NCBI GenBank assembly: GCA_030737875.1
Contig: CM060923.1
Coordinates: forward strand, 175,625,696-175,689,695
Length of the DNA stretch: 64,000 nucleotides
Direction: 5' to 3'
From: Allium sativum
Lineage: Eukaryota > Streptophyta > Magnoliopsida > Asparagales > Amaryllidaceae
In this document: positions 12,365 to 24,200 of the stretch, piece after piece
How positions within the stretch are numbered: the stretch's first letter is position 1
How the letters are laid out: every line of letters begins with the position of its first letter
Notes under the pieces: generated by a model
What the model was told of the DNA's origin: nothing
Databases searched by the model: none
Seen by the model: only the letters and a program-made list of their open reading frames with translations
Position numbers and translations under genes: made by a program

Positions 12365-12650
12365 ATATGTGAAAATCAGATTTTTATATTATTTCCATCC
12401 ATATAAAAATCATATTTTTCCATGCTATACGAATATATAAAACCATATTTTTATTTCTAATGTGATTCTATAAAAATCGTATTTTTACTTCGCTATTCAA
12501 TATATAAAAATCGGATTTTTACTTCGCTATCATAGCTTTTCCCCAAAAAAAAATTACGATCTTTTCAGTATAATACGACCTTTTCAATGTTTAAAGATAC
12601 GACCTTTTCAATGTTTAAAAATATGACCTTTTCAATGTTTATCCCATTTA
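12365..12650 (-). repeat. Stem-loop minisatellite, A 5' LTR
   Basis: This is the counterpart of 4625-4935, with the same AAAAATC-NN-ATTTTT inverted repeats and small indels that shorten the CTTTTCAATG subarray. Confidence 0.75.
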
Positions 12651-12774
12651 AAAATTATATTTTTAAACAAATGTGAATCTGCATTTACAAACAAAAAGTT
12701 ATAGCCTTTCAAACTTTTTAATTACATAAATAAAACATTTAAAGAAATTAAACTAATTAATTACCTATTCAACA

Positions 12775-13210
12775 CACTAATCACGTCATTAAGGCCTCTA
12801 AGCCGTCGTCTTCAATTCCTGGACCGAAATCCCTGAGCTCCTCTCGATCCCTTCACTGCTTTTCGGATTTGGAGGTTGGAGGCGTCGGAGCTCGGAGGTG
12901 TAGGCGATGGAGTGGGGGGGGGGGGTGTCGGGTCTGGGCAGCGACACGATTAAAAGGTGGGGGGTCTGGGTGCTTGCGTCGATCGAAGGAGGGGAGGGGG
13001 TCGCGGCACCTGGGGAGGGCCAGGGGGGTGTGCGCGCCAGGCGATGGCGCGGCGGCGACAGCGATCATCGGGAGGGGGAGGGGGCGGCGCTCCTCTCCGT
13101 CGCTCTCCTCCTTCTTCTATTTTTTTCTTTTCTTTTCTGTGAATTCGATTGAAAATGAAAAAGGGGGGCCAAAGCGGGTTAAAGGGGAGGGAGAGAGAAA
13201 GGATTTTTTT
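12775..13210 (-). promoter_or_regulatory. GC-rich leader of A 5' LTR
   Basis: This is the active-position copy of the leader at 5038-5480. Transcription of A would start near its right edge and read leftward. Indels relative to the other LTR break every long frame, including 12853-13068, which argues against a protein product. Confidence 0.5.
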
Positions 13211-13274
13211 TTAATTTAATTATTTAATTCAACTTAAAGTTGACTTTTCAAACGACGTCTAAACGAGGCCCACC

Positions 13275-13870
13275 GCCTGTCGTCCATAGCGTATTACCCC
13301 CATTCCGAACACAATGGGATATGTATCGTAGGCTAATTCGGCTGTTACAATCAGTTTCCTTTAAATTTACATTGAAATCACTATATTGAATTTTAAACGT
13401 ACATTTCAGATTACCGGGGTCACATACTAACTCTATAGATTCCAGAAAAATATTTTCTAACTTCGTATTGACGATACGGTCCTAACAAAACTAGTTTCGT
13501 CGAATTCTGAGACCGTTGGAAAAATGGCCATTTTCCAGTCGATTAAAATCAACTAACACCGGTCAAACGCGTTTTCCTTTGCCACGCTCACATATTGATT
13601 CGAAAAATTATGAAATTTGGAATCTAGCAATAACTTGACATCACGGATCCAACAAAACTGGTTCCGTCGAAATCCGAGGTCATTTGCAAAATGTCCATTT
13701 TTAAGGGCCTGAATTCCATAGCGACTATTCAGAATTTTCAACTGGACATATCTTTTGATTCCCGCTATGAAATTTCAATTTTTCGGATTCGTTGGAAAGA
13801 TATCATCAATTAGATCCTAATGTTTTTGGTTTCACTAAAATCCGGATTGTTTTGCACCCGGTACGTTTAA
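13275..13870 (-). promoter_or_regulatory. U3 repeats and promoter block of A 5' LTR
   Basis: The three repeat units and the conserved promoter-proximal block (about 13275-13330) match 5540-6120. Confidence 0.5.
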
Positions 13871-15593
13871 TTGAAGTTTGAAATCGAATTATCGAACTAC
13901 CGCGCCATTTTCAATTCTATTTATAATTATATATAAATATTTATATTCTAACGACGACGCGTATAATACATACGTCGAATTCTATATTGAAAATAAATTT
14001 CTCGTTGATTTTATTTAAAATAATTCATTTTAAATAATCAAAATTCGCTAAAATTGCTAAAATAAAAATTTTAAACTGGCCGAGATTTTCGGGTTGTTAC
14101 AATTCCATATTTGAAAAGATAAAAATATATTTTTATCGAAATGAACTAGTTATTAACTAGAAATAAAAATCTAATATTTTTAAATAAATAAATTGGATTG
14201 AAATGGTTTTAATAAAACAGAAATTTCCAACATATGAATTGGAATGGATTTTAATAAAAATAATCTCCAGAATATTTTGATATTGGATTACGTGATTATA
14301 CGGATATTATTATGGAAATTTGGAAGATATATTTATATCGTTATTTCCAATACGATATTTGTTTGTTTCAGAATTTGATATTGAATATGAGCCGATATAA
14401 TTTCTATTTAGAGCGTTGTATTTAATATCAAATGGGATTTTGGGTCTGTCGTGAATGGTGTCTTCAGTAACACTGTTCTTAAACCCAGTTGAGAAAAGAA
14501 TAAATCTTTTAATTAAGATTTAGAGAAGTTTGCCAATTAATTAATATTTAATTGGAGTTGAATTAAGAATTGAATTTTTGGGTTTATCGTGAACGGTGTT
14601 TTAAATAACACTTATTCTTTAACCTGATTAACAGTGAAGTTAAGATTTGGAATTTATAAATCTTCATTCTAAGATTTAATGAAAATTTCCAAAGTAAAGT
14701 TTTCCAATTTAATATATTAAATTGGAATGGAATGGAATTCAATTTAGTAAAAATCGAAGTGAGCTTCTATGGAGGAAGACTGCTAATATATATGGAATTT
14801 AAAAGGCTTTATCATCATTCCATTTATATTATTAGTCGGATACGGAAACTGATATCGATTATATATATTGATCTGTTTTCCGTGAAGATTCCATAATTAA
14901 TGGAATGTGATTTTGGGTTTATCGTGAACTATGTTTTAAAGGACATTAGTTCTTTAACCTAGTTAAAGATAGGATTACATGTCTAACATTGTATTTCGAA
15001 CTGTATTGTTGATCTTTGCTAAATATTTATCTGTTTGGTGACAGAGAATTTATTCTCTTGCTTAACACCCTTCACTGAGATGTACGATCTCAGAGGTTAT
15101 ATTTCGGCAAAAATCAATGCTACAGTGTAGATTGTCGATGCGACATGTTTGATTTCCCAAAGTTAAATAATCATTAATATTGATTTTTGGGAAGATTAAA
15201 ACTAAGTGGAGTTTTAATGAGTCATTAATTAAATTGAAATGTGAATGTAATAATTTAAATTATCAAATTTGGGAAGTGATCGAGAATGGAGTACCACCAG
15301 TTTTACTCCTGGCGATAGTTAAATCTAATTAGATTTGAACGTGAAATGGTAATTAAATTTACCGATAACAAAGTGGTGTTAGATATGGAGTATTACCAGT
15401 TTTGCTCCACGGGATGAATAGGTTGGGATCGAGAAATATAATAAATGATTACTTCGGTAAGGTTCGCTAATCCCAACTAGTTTGGAAAACCTTAATTTGG
15501 TTTAAATTGTGAAAAGAATTTTGAACAAAAGAATATTCTGGATTGGAATGAGGCGTACGTTATGTTTTATAGCACTTTATTATAAGTTACATG

Positions 15594-15635
15594 AATTATT
15601 CGGAAAGGTCGGGTCTATAATCATTCTGAATAATT
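15594..15635 (+). other. Conserved LTR hairpin 1, B 5' LTR copy
   Basis: Arms AATTATTCGGAAAG and CATTCTGAATAATT pair, with one G-T wobble and one mismatch, around a GGTCTATAAT-type loop. Confidence 0.6.
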
Positions 15636-16655
15636 GATTCGACGATAAGTCGACGATGAAGATGGCGGTTGAAGACCGAGATCTTTACATCGTTTGGATG
15701 ATTACTGATGTCTTGATTGGTCTGTACACCCAAGAGAAGGTAATAAGTAGTGATCGTCAAGATGTACTTGGAGATCGACCGGATATGCAAGGACCTCTCT
15801 CCTGTATTGGACATATGGGACGAGGAATAAGGTGCTTCCGATTTCCTTCAGACCCAGAACGAACTAGTAAATGGATGTGTGTCTAACATTGGATTTTATT
15901 TTGTGTTGATTGATCTCTATTAAATATATATCTGTTTGGTGGCGGAGAATTTATTCTCTTGCTTAACACGCTCAGAGGATATATATCGATAGACATCAAT
16001 CGTATTGCATGAGTTGCCTATGTGGCATGCTGGGATGCAAATGATCAAGACTTCTATTGAAAAGCAGAGTCTTGTGGTCGATGATCAAAGCACGACTTTA
16101 AATATCATAGCTTTGTGTATAGCGTTAATTCGCGAGCCTCACACCTGGGTATGCGTCAAAAACGAGATAAGGGACCCAAGGAGGACATGACGTTTCTTTC
16201 TAGCTATGGGTGGGTCATGGTATGGAGCCCAGACATTTATTTATTTTTACCTATGTGGATGATGGATTGCGAGGTGCCTCGGATATATCAGTTACTACGG
16301 AGCCGATGGATAGGTCCTATAGGACCGGAAAACATGTGTTTAGGAATTGTCAATCCAATAAAGTATGTGTGGACCGGCCTTGGAGGATCCAGTGGTTGCC
16401 CCGTGATGTGTAACTCTATGGCATTTGCTAGAGTGTCTCGAAGCCAGTAAGGAGTACATCCCTTGCCTCGACTCATGACGGAATTCCAATTTCCAATATG
16501 TTACATTTCGGTTTTAGTTGTAAAGCCTAGTATGTCGACATGGTATATGGTACCCATGCCGTCTATGATTGATACATTTATATTTGAAGCGATTTTGACA
16601 CTATGCACTTATAATAGTATCAAATGATTTGTTTTAAACGTACCAAGCATGTTTG

Positions 16656-16727
16656 GCTATTATAAGGTAAAACTCTATCCTCTGGCTTGCGTTGCATTGT
16701 GTGATTGGACCTAAGTCTTATAATAGC
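16656..16727 (+). other. Conserved U5 stem-loop 2, B 5' LTR copy
   Basis: A perfect 11-bp stem GCTATTATAAG with CTTATAATAGC closes a 50-nt loop. Two pairs differ from the C copy on both arms. Confidence 0.78.
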
Positions 16728-16875
16728 TTCATTTTGCGAAAAGCATTGCGTTGTTTACAAACTATTTTATGCACAGGTATTCTTGGGAGAAAACCCGTTC
16801 CATGTTATATGCTGTGGTCCCTTGATTTACTTTAGTTCTAAAGTAAAGTTTTAAATAACTGTTTTAGTTCTCCCA

Positions 16876-16930
16876 CCAGTCCCATGACTGACCTGGAGTT
16901 TAATGTTTTAACTTAAACTCCGGGTGCCCC
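16876..16930 (+). other. Paired U5 hairpins 3 and 4, B 5' LTR copy
   Basis: CAGTC-CCAT-GACTG is followed by GGAGTTTAA pairing perfectly with TTAAACTCC, then GGGTGCCCC. This lies about 340 nt upstream of the PBS, where retroelements often carry packaging or dimerisation signals. In the 3' LTR (25752-25805) one G-to-A change and further drift weaken both stems. Confidence 0.72.
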
Positions 16931-17263
16931 TATTTTCAACATGAGCAGCTAGTAGTTTTGGTTTTGCAGATATTTCTTTTACAGGATCCTGGATTTACAA
17001 CTAGAGCTATACTCGGAAAGCTTTGTATCCGTTTATTTCTTTAAACTCTGTTATGTATTATTTTTCCATTGCTATGTAATGTATTTTAATATCGGATATT
17101 ATTTTTCCGTTGTATATTATTTATTCATATTCTGTTATATTCTTGTACTCTGATGTAAATTGCTGTAACAGCAATGAAATGTTCTTTCATTTGCATTATG
17201 ATGTGTCGTGTTCTCAACTTAATTCGGGCTTTCCCGAAAGGGTGAGTTTGGGTCATTTCATCA

Positions 17264-17275
17264 TGGTATCAGAGC
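17264..17275 (+). other. Primer binding site of element B (tRNA-iMet)
   Basis: TGGTATCAGAGC lies three bases after the LTR end at 17260. This is the standard plant initiator-Met primer site. Confidence 0.95.
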
Positions 17276-18299
17276 TTTGGTTCACAAAGCTCAAGAACAA
17301 GGCATATTAGAACCAAATGAAAGAATTCATCAGAGATCGGACTAGTAATATCCAATAAGAATGACTCGTTAGAGATAAGATCAGAAGTATCCTAAAAAGA
17401 GTGTGAAGAGTGTTATTTTCAAAATAAAAGTGAAAACATTTTTTTTTAAAATTTAAACCTTATTAAACATATTTGGGTATATTATTTTATTTTATTTTGG
17501 GCAATCGAGTATGTGAAGATTTTGCATATACACGTCATGAACGTATATTTGAAGTCTCAAATATACTGGATAGATATAGAATCACACTCTAGTCACCTAG
17601 AGATGGTTCTGATGATGGGTATACTATCATCAGCATATATGTTCGAGTTTCGAAAGTGTGATATCTGTATATTTCCAATTGACTGGTGCGAGAACCAAAA
17701 CCTAGTTAGGGTTATTGTTTGTGATTTGGCATTGAAATACGATTTTTGGATATATATAAAAGTATATGGTTAAAAAGCAAATCAACTATTGATTGCTGGT
17801 TGTGTTGTTTGATTATTAGTTTAAATAATAAAATTATTGAAACCATATGTAAGTGTAAGGTAAATATAGCCATATCGAATAAAATACTTAACTGAATTGA
17901 AAATTGATTGAAATCGCATACATGTACATATATATGTGTGAACAGGTCATAGTAAGGAAGCTAAGAAGAGGAATAAAATTGTATGCCCGACAAGTAGGTA
18001 CATGTTTACTAATTTATTGGGTTTTGATGATTTTATGAGTCGATTGGCTAGCCACTTGGCTTTTTCTTTCTCTTTTGGATTGGTGAGGGCCCTGTGAGGC
18101 TAGTTGTGGTTTTAAAGGTCTCCCCGTACAAAGGAGGTTATGACGAAATTTTTCAAAAATTTAGGGTGTTAGCCAAATTTTTGAGAAATTAGAAAATTCT
18201 TAGAAACTGAAAAGTTGAAGAATGAAAGCTAAAATGAAAGTTGAGTTGGTTGGTTAAACAACTTTTAGCTCCGTTTCTTTTCGAGGACGAAAAGATTTT

Positions 18300-18312
18300 A
18301 AGTGGGGGAGAT
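18300..18312 (+). other. Polypurine tract of element B
   Basis: AAGTGGGGGAGAT abuts TGTAACA. The preceding GAGGACGAAAAGATTTT is the usual context of plant Ty3/Gypsy PPTs. Confidence 0.95.
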
Positions 18313-18519
18313 TGTAACAAAACGGATTTTCAGAACCAATTTAAATTTTTTATTTTTGATATTTTAATGGATTTTGATTATTTAAATGATTTATTTTGAA
18401 TAATAACAATTTAAAATTTATTTAAATCGAAGTTAGAACATATAAATTTATTTTAATTATATAACGAGCCTCAAATTATGCGGTAGTTTGAAAATTAGAT
18501 TTTAAATTTCAATTGAATG

Positions 18520-18960
18520 TATAGGATTCAAAATAAATCGGATTTCAGTAAAACAAGAAATATTTGAATCTGTTTAATTATATCTTTCTAACAAATTGAA
18601 AAATCTAGATTTCATAACGGGAATAAAAAGTTATGTCCAGTTTAAGATTAAAAATAGTCGCTATGGAATTTATATATATTTTATATAATTTATAGCCCTT
18701 AAAAATAGCTATTTTGCAAATGACCTCCGTTTTCAACGAAACCACTTTAGTTGGATCCAGAATGTCAAATTGTTGCTAGATTCCAATTTTCATAATTTTT
18801 GGAATTGATATGTGAGCGTGGTGAATTTAAACGTGTTTGGAAATTTCAGTTTGAATTTAATAGACTGGAAAACGACCGTTTTTCAAACAATCTCCAAATT
18901 CGATGAAATTAGTTTTGTTAGGAGCGTATCGTCAAAATATAGCTAGGTTTATTTTTGGGG
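18520..18960 (+). repeat. U3 repeats of B, about 165-190-bp period
   Basis: Diverged copies of the GACGAAAC...TTTTGTTGG-type motif lie near 18545, 18735 and 18901. The same series occurs in A (minus), E and F. Confidence 0.55.
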
Positions 18961-19084
18961 AATTTTTGGAGTCGGTATGTGTCCCCGGTAAATTAAAATG
19001 TATGTTAAAATCAAATTTGAATGTTATATTAATTTATATTTTAATTTTGATGAAAACTGATCGACACAGTTGGATTGGCTTACG

Positions 19085-19210
19085 GGACATATCCCATTGC
19101 GTTTGGAATCGGGGTATTTGGTTAAGGACGACAGTCGTTGGGTTCCGTTTGGAGTTCGAATTAAAAAGTGAACTTTTGAAATTAAAAACAATTAAATTAT
19201 ATTTATATAA
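19085..19210 (+). promoter_or_regulatory. Core promoter of B 3' LTR
   Basis: A block with CATATCCCATTGCGTTTGG and GACGACAGTCGTTGGG (19087-19143) is conserved in A, E and F. A TATA-like TATATTTATATAAGGG follows at about 19198-19213. Transcription would begin near 19235. The block is seen directly; the start point is inferred. Confidence 0.6.
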
Positions 19211-19214
19211 GGGC

Positions 19215-19550
19215 CCCTTTTTTCTCTTTCTTCCTCCAGTCAGTTTAAAGAAAAGAAAAAAAAAACCAAAACCGCCGGTCTCGTTCACCACGCCCCCTTG
19301 CACCGCTGCCGCCTCCTCTGCTTGGCTCCGCCACCTCACCGTTTCCCCACCTCCTTCCTCCGCCCTAGCTCCTCTCTCCCTTGAAAACCCCCCAAGATCC
19401 AAACCCTAAAACCACCACAGACCGCCGCCTCCAGCCCCAATAGCGCCACCGCCGGCTAATGCAGCACCCCGACCGCCTCAGAACCATCGGCGCCCTCCCC
19501 CTAGCCACGTCAGCACCAACGTGGACCCCCTGCAAAGATAAAAAAGAAAG
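19215..19550 (+). promoter_or_regulatory. GC-rich leader with telo-box and splice-donor-like end, B
   Basis: A CT-rich run followed by C-rich sequence resembles a plant 5' UTR. AAACCCTAAA (19401-19410) matches the plant telo-box, also present in the F and E leaders. The block ends AAGAAAG|GTAAATAAC at 19550/19551, a strong donor match, beyond which AT-rich array DNA begins. Confidence 0.55.
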
Positions 19551-19589
19551 GTAAATAACATTTAATTTAATTTTCAATTTTTTTATATA

Positions 19590-20353
19590 ACATTGAAATA
19601 AAAACACGATTTTGATATATAAAGTTGATTTATAAAAAACATGATTTTTGTATATAAAATTGATTTATAAAAACATGATTTTGATATATAAAACTGATTT
19701 ATAAAAATATGATTTTTATATAGAAAACTGATTTATAAAAATATGATTTTTATTATATAAGGAGCATTATAAAAATATGATTTTTATTATATAAGGAGCA
19801 TTAAAAAAATATTATTTCTATTATATAAGGAGCGTTTTAAAAATATGATTTTTATTATATAAGGAGCGTTATAAAAATATGATTTTTGTTATATATGGAG
19901 CGTTATAAAAATATGATTTTTATTATACAAGAAGCATTGTAAAAGTATGATTTTTATTATATAAGGAGCATTATAAAAATATGATTTTTATTATATAAGG
20001 AGCATTATAAAAATATGATTTTTATTATATGAATAGCATAATAAAAATATGTTTTTTATTATATGAATAACGCTATAAAAATATGAGTTTTGTTATATGA
20101 ATAGCGTTATAAAAATATGATTTTTATTATATGAATAGCGTTATAAACATGTGATTTTTATATATGTAGTAACATTATAAAAATATGATTTTTATTATAT
20201 GAATAGCATAATAAAAATATGATTTTTTTTATATGAATGGCATTATAAAAATATGATTTTTATTATATGAATAGCATTATAAAAATATGATTTTTTATAT
20301 ATGTAGTAACATTATAAAAATATGATTTTTATTATATGGATAGCATAATAAAA
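19590..20353 (+). repeat. Stem-loop minisatellite, B (part 1)
   Basis: About twenty units of 33-38 bp share TATAAAAATATGATTTTTAT, itself an imperfect hairpin, separated by a variable spacer such as ATAAGGAGC, GAATAGC or GTAGTAAC. Position relative to the leader matches the arrays of A, E and F. Confidence 0.85.
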
Positions 20354-21108
20354 TGTGGAAATTAGGCTAAGATCCCTATTTTAAAACTTAATTAGGCTCA
20401 GGTTCTGTCATAAACTTATTGTAAATTAGGTCCCTATTTTTCTATTTAAAAAAATTGCATACATTTATGCAACAATTCATCAACGTTAGTTCAACTTTAT
20501 TTGCATACATATATGCAACAATTCAAAATATTTGCATATATGTATGCAAATATTCGTTCAGAATAGTTGCATACATGTATGTAGAAATTCGAAATATTTG
20601 CATAACTGTATGCAAATATTCTGAATTGTTGCATACATGTATGCAAAAATTTAGAATATTTGCATACATTTATGCAAATATTCGTTCAGAATATTTGCAT
20701 ACATGTATGCATATATTCATCAGAATAGTTGCATACATGTATGCAAAAATTCAAAATATTTGCAATGTATGCAAAATTTCTGAATATCATGTATGCAAAT
20801 ATTCGTTCAGAATAATTGCATACATGTATGCAACTATTTTGAATATTTGCATACATGTATGCAACTATTCGTTCCAAATATTTGCATACATGTATGCAAC
20901 TATTCATCAGAATAGTTGCATACATGTATGAAAAAATTCAAAATATTTGCATATATGTATGCAAATATTCATTCATAATATTTGCATACATGTATGCAAA
21001 TATTATGAGTAACACGTAAAAATGAAGGCAGGGACTAAATTTATAATAAGTTTATGACCGAATGTGAGCCTAATTTTGAAACTTAATAGGGACCTGTAGA
21101 AAACGCAC
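20354..21108. mobile_element. Mutator-like TIR element with a palindromic tandem core
   Basis: The 755-bp insert splits the minisatellite and is flanked by perfect 10-bp duplications CATAATAAAA (20344-20353 and 21109-21118). Joining the flanks restores a normal repeat unit. Ends form imperfect terminal inverted repeats of about 80 bp: GTCATAAACTTATTGTAAAT on the left matches the complement of a stretch near 21040 on the right. The 9-11-bp duplication and long TIRs fit Mutator-like elements. There is no transposase; the core is an array of palindromes. The 158-residue frame across it is a repeat artefact. Confidence 0.75.
20452..21003. repeat. Tandem palindrome array TTGCATACATGTATGCAA
   Basis: About sixteen degenerate units of roughly 33-37 bp each hold this 18-bp perfect palindrome or close variants, joined by AATATTC or ATTCGTTCAGAATA linkers. 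Linkers are themselves partly complementary. Strong cruciform potential. Confidence 0.9.
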
Positions 21109-21240
21109 CATAATAAAAATATGATTTTTATTATATGAATAGCGTTATAAAAATATGATTTTTATTATATGGGTAGCGTTATAAAAATGTGATTTTTAAA
21201 TATATATATAGAGTTGTTAAAAATATGATTTTTAATATAA
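21109..21240 (+). repeat. Stem-loop minisatellite, B (part 2)
   Basis: The same units as 19590-20353 resume after the nested element. Confidence 0.85.
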
Positions 21241-24200
21241 ATTGTGTGAAACAAATTGCGATGGAATCAAGGTGAAGAACACTACGCACTGGAACAAATT
21301 CAAATCTGAACCGTTAAATTAAAGATTGGCAGAGTGGAAACCAAATATGAGAACTCCTTCTCACTCTATTTATTTTTTCAATTAAAAATATTCTAGGATG
21401 CAAACGGGGCTTAGAAGCCCCCGACACTATTTATTGTACAAAACATGTTGTTTGATTTGAATTATATGGAGTTCAACACTCGAATTCGCATAATCACATA
21501 AATTGAAAGCGATTTATGGATATTACTGGCACATGGATTCTATACTCCGTGAATAGCCACTTATGGCATCGTAAATGGCATTAGGGTAATTGTGTATTTA
21601 TTTATTTGGATGCTCTGCGTGATTTGATTATGGTTGTGAAAATTAATTTATTTGTTTGGATTTGATTTGGATGTGAATTAGATTGAAATTGGTTTGTGTG
21701 TGGCGCGAGCCATTATTAGGCGAGGGATAAGGCTAGACCTTATTCTGGTTCTCGCATCGTTCCCTTATGCTGCCAAAATTTTATAAAAATTTTTAGAAAA
21801 ATTTAGTTAGTTGAAAATATTATTTTTTGCTTATAACGGCGATAAATAAAATAATTATTGAATAGTTAAAAAAATAAATTTACACATCCGTTTACAAGTC
21901 GGACGACTTGTTTATGCTCGCCTATTTTTGCGATATCGATTGGGACGATAATTTTACGCATCGCCCAAATGCACAAATAATATTCAGTATTTGTTGGTTG
22001 AAACCACACACGGGTATTGGAATGATATTTGACGTACACTAATCCTAAATGTTTAGTTGTATGTCAATCGATTGGTTGACATACTGTTGTAAGGGTTAAT
22101 TATTTATATTTAATGCTTACGTACTTGTGTAAGGCACTATGGATGATGGTTGACCGTGTATAATTATTGTTGTGTACATGTGTGTATGAAATCCATATAA
22201 ATAACATTATATGTAATTGACTGTGCCTGATTCCAATTTAGAAAAAAATAATATTTTAAAATAATGAATATTTTAAAATAATGAATACATTAAAATAATA
22301 TCCAGTAATGGATTAAAATGCGAATTTAATGTCCGGTTTTGGATGGATACGGGAATATTAAAATATATGAAGCCGTGTTAATTAAATTTGCGCCATTTTG
22401 ACGCGAACGATATTTATATCGATTTTATTCATTTTTATAATGAGTATGGAAAAGGAAATTATTTCAAAATCTAATATTTTGAAAATATTATCATTTGAAT
22501 ATTATAATGATAAGGAGTATTCGATCTTGATTTAAAACTGAAATAAAAGAGGGAATCAGTTTTAAAATGAATTTATAAAATACATTTTAAATGGAAATCG
22601 ACGAAATATATATAATATATATTTAATGGCCTGAATAGAACGTGCCGCACCGCGACCGTTCGCGAATTTCGACCATGGACTTCGAATTAATATTATGGGA
22701 GATCCGACCATCGGATTCTCCTAAAATCAGAACCGTTGGGTTAGTATCGAAAAGAGCTTTCCAACAAATATAAGAGATTTTAAATCTAATGGTTGGCTTT
22801 GGAATTATGTCCAAATCAAATTTGCAAAAGGTCGTTGTGGATGCAGTTCGGTGGCCGTTATTGGAAGCCGACTGTACGGGCCTTGATAAAATTATTAAAA
22901 ATATTAATAATTTGTGTAAAATCATAATAAATGATTTGGAAAGAGTTAGGATGAAAAATTCCATATTCGACAAGACAAAAATATATTTTTATTGAAATGA
23001 ACTAGTTATTAACAAGAAATAAAAATCCAATATTTTTAAATAAATAAATTGGATTGAAATGGTTTTAATAAAACCAGAAATTTCCAACATATGAATTAGA
23101 ATGGATTTGAATAGAAATAATCTCCGGAATATTTCGATATTGGATTCCGTGATTATATGGATATTGTTATGGAAATTTGGAAGATATATTTATATCGTTA
23201 TTTCCAATACGATATTTGTTGGTTTGAGAATTTGATATTGAGTATAAGATGACATAATTTCTATCCAGAGCCTTGTATTTAATATCAAATGGGATTTTGG
23301 GTTTGTCATGAATGGTGTCTTTAGTAACACTGTTCTTAAAACCAGTTGAGAAAAGAATAAATCTTTTAATTAAGATTTAGAGAAGTTTGCCAATTAATTA
23401 ATATTTAATTGGAATTGAATTAAGAATTGGATTTTTGGGTTTATCACGAACGGTGTTCTAAATAAAACTTGTTCTTTAACCCGATTAACAGTGAAGTTAA
23501 GATTTGGAATTTATAAATCTTCATTCCAAGATTTAATGGAATTTTCCAAAGTAAAGTTTTCCAATTTAATATATTAAATTGGAATTGAATGAAATTCGAT
23601 TTAGTAATAATCGAAGTGAGCTACTGTGGAGGAAGACTGCTAATATATATGGAATCTAAAAGGCTTTGTCGTTATTCCAATTATATTATTAGTCAGATAC
23701 AGAAATTAATATCGATTATATCTATTGATCTATTTTCCGTGAAGATTCCATAATTAATGGAATGTGATTTTGGGTATATTGGGAACTGTGTTTTAAATGA
23801 CATTAGTTATTTAACCCAGTTAAAGATAGGATTACATTTCTAACATTGTATTTCGAACTGTATTGTTGATCTCTGCTAAATATATATCTGTTTGGAAGCG
23901 GAGAATTTATTCTCTTGCTTAACACCCTTCTCTGAGACCCAGAGGTTATATATCGGCAGAAATCAATGGTACGGTGTAGATTGTCGATGTGACATGTTTG
24001 ATTTTCGAAAGTTAAATAATCATTAATATTGATTTTTGGGAAGATTAAAAATAAGTAGAGTTTTAATGAATCTTTAATTAGATTGAAATGTGAATGTCAT
24101 AATTTAAATTATCAAATTTGGGGAGTGATCGAGAATGGAATACCACTAGTTTTACTACAGGCGATAGTTAAATCTTTAATCTGATATGAACGTGAAATGG

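Larger units (their letters stand above)
2016..14101 (-). mobile_element. Element A: non-autonomous giant-LTR retrotransposon
   Basis: On the minus strand the order is 5' LTR (14101 down to 7400), PBS (7397-7381), a 1.03-kb internal region, PPT (6379-6367) and 3' LTR (6366 down to 2016, then broken by C). LTR ends are TGTAACAACCC...CA. The right boundary at 14101 is followed by ATTCC, the likely target duplication, because B's other LTR reads straight through this site near 22960. The internal region has no gag, protease, RT or integrase, so the element must have depended on another element's proteins. The two LTRs differ by only about 1-2 percent by eye, so A is younger than B, its host. Confidence 0.9.
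7400..14101 (-). repeat. Element A 5' LTR, complete (6.7 kb)
   Basis: This is a complete 6702-bp LTR. On the minus strand it starts TGTAACAACCC at 14101 and ends CACA-like at 7400. U5 (7400-9050) carries the conserved hairpins. The middle (9050-12350) is AT-rich filler with the 97-bp array. The 12365-13210 region holds the stem-loop array and leader, and 13275-14101 is U3. No gene is supported. Confidence 0.92.
14102..17260 (+). repeat. Element B 5' LTR, distal part
   Basis: This aligns to 22963-26136 of the 3' LTR. It begins with the likely target duplication ATTCC and ends GGTCATTTCA at 17260. Open frames (for example 15656-15886 and 16115-16450) fall in conserved structured U5 sequence but are not kept in frame between copies. 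Confidence 0.88.
17261..18312 (+). other. Element B internal region, non-coding
   Basis: The region is 1052 bp with no retroviral coding sequence. The only open frame of note (17513-17773) has no recognisable domain and is not kept open in A. A block from about 17975 to 18215 is shared with A and D; in B it has stops soon after its ATGCCCGACAAG. Confidence 0.8.

Noticed and set aside
18903..19409. 168-residue ORF in B
   Set aside because: It spans U3, promoter block and leader and is absent from A, E and F. The C-terminal Pro/Ser-rich half is leader composition.
20455..20931. 158-residue ORF of repeating HTCMQ/CIHVC-like text
   Set aside because: It is a translation of the palindromic tandem array; an antisense ORF with the same look exists because the repeat is palindromic.
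22623..22973. 116-residue minus-strand ORF in B, similar to frames at 2449 and 10177 in A
   Set aside because: The similarity is LTR homology. The frames differ in length and start between copies and lie antisense to the element in A and B.
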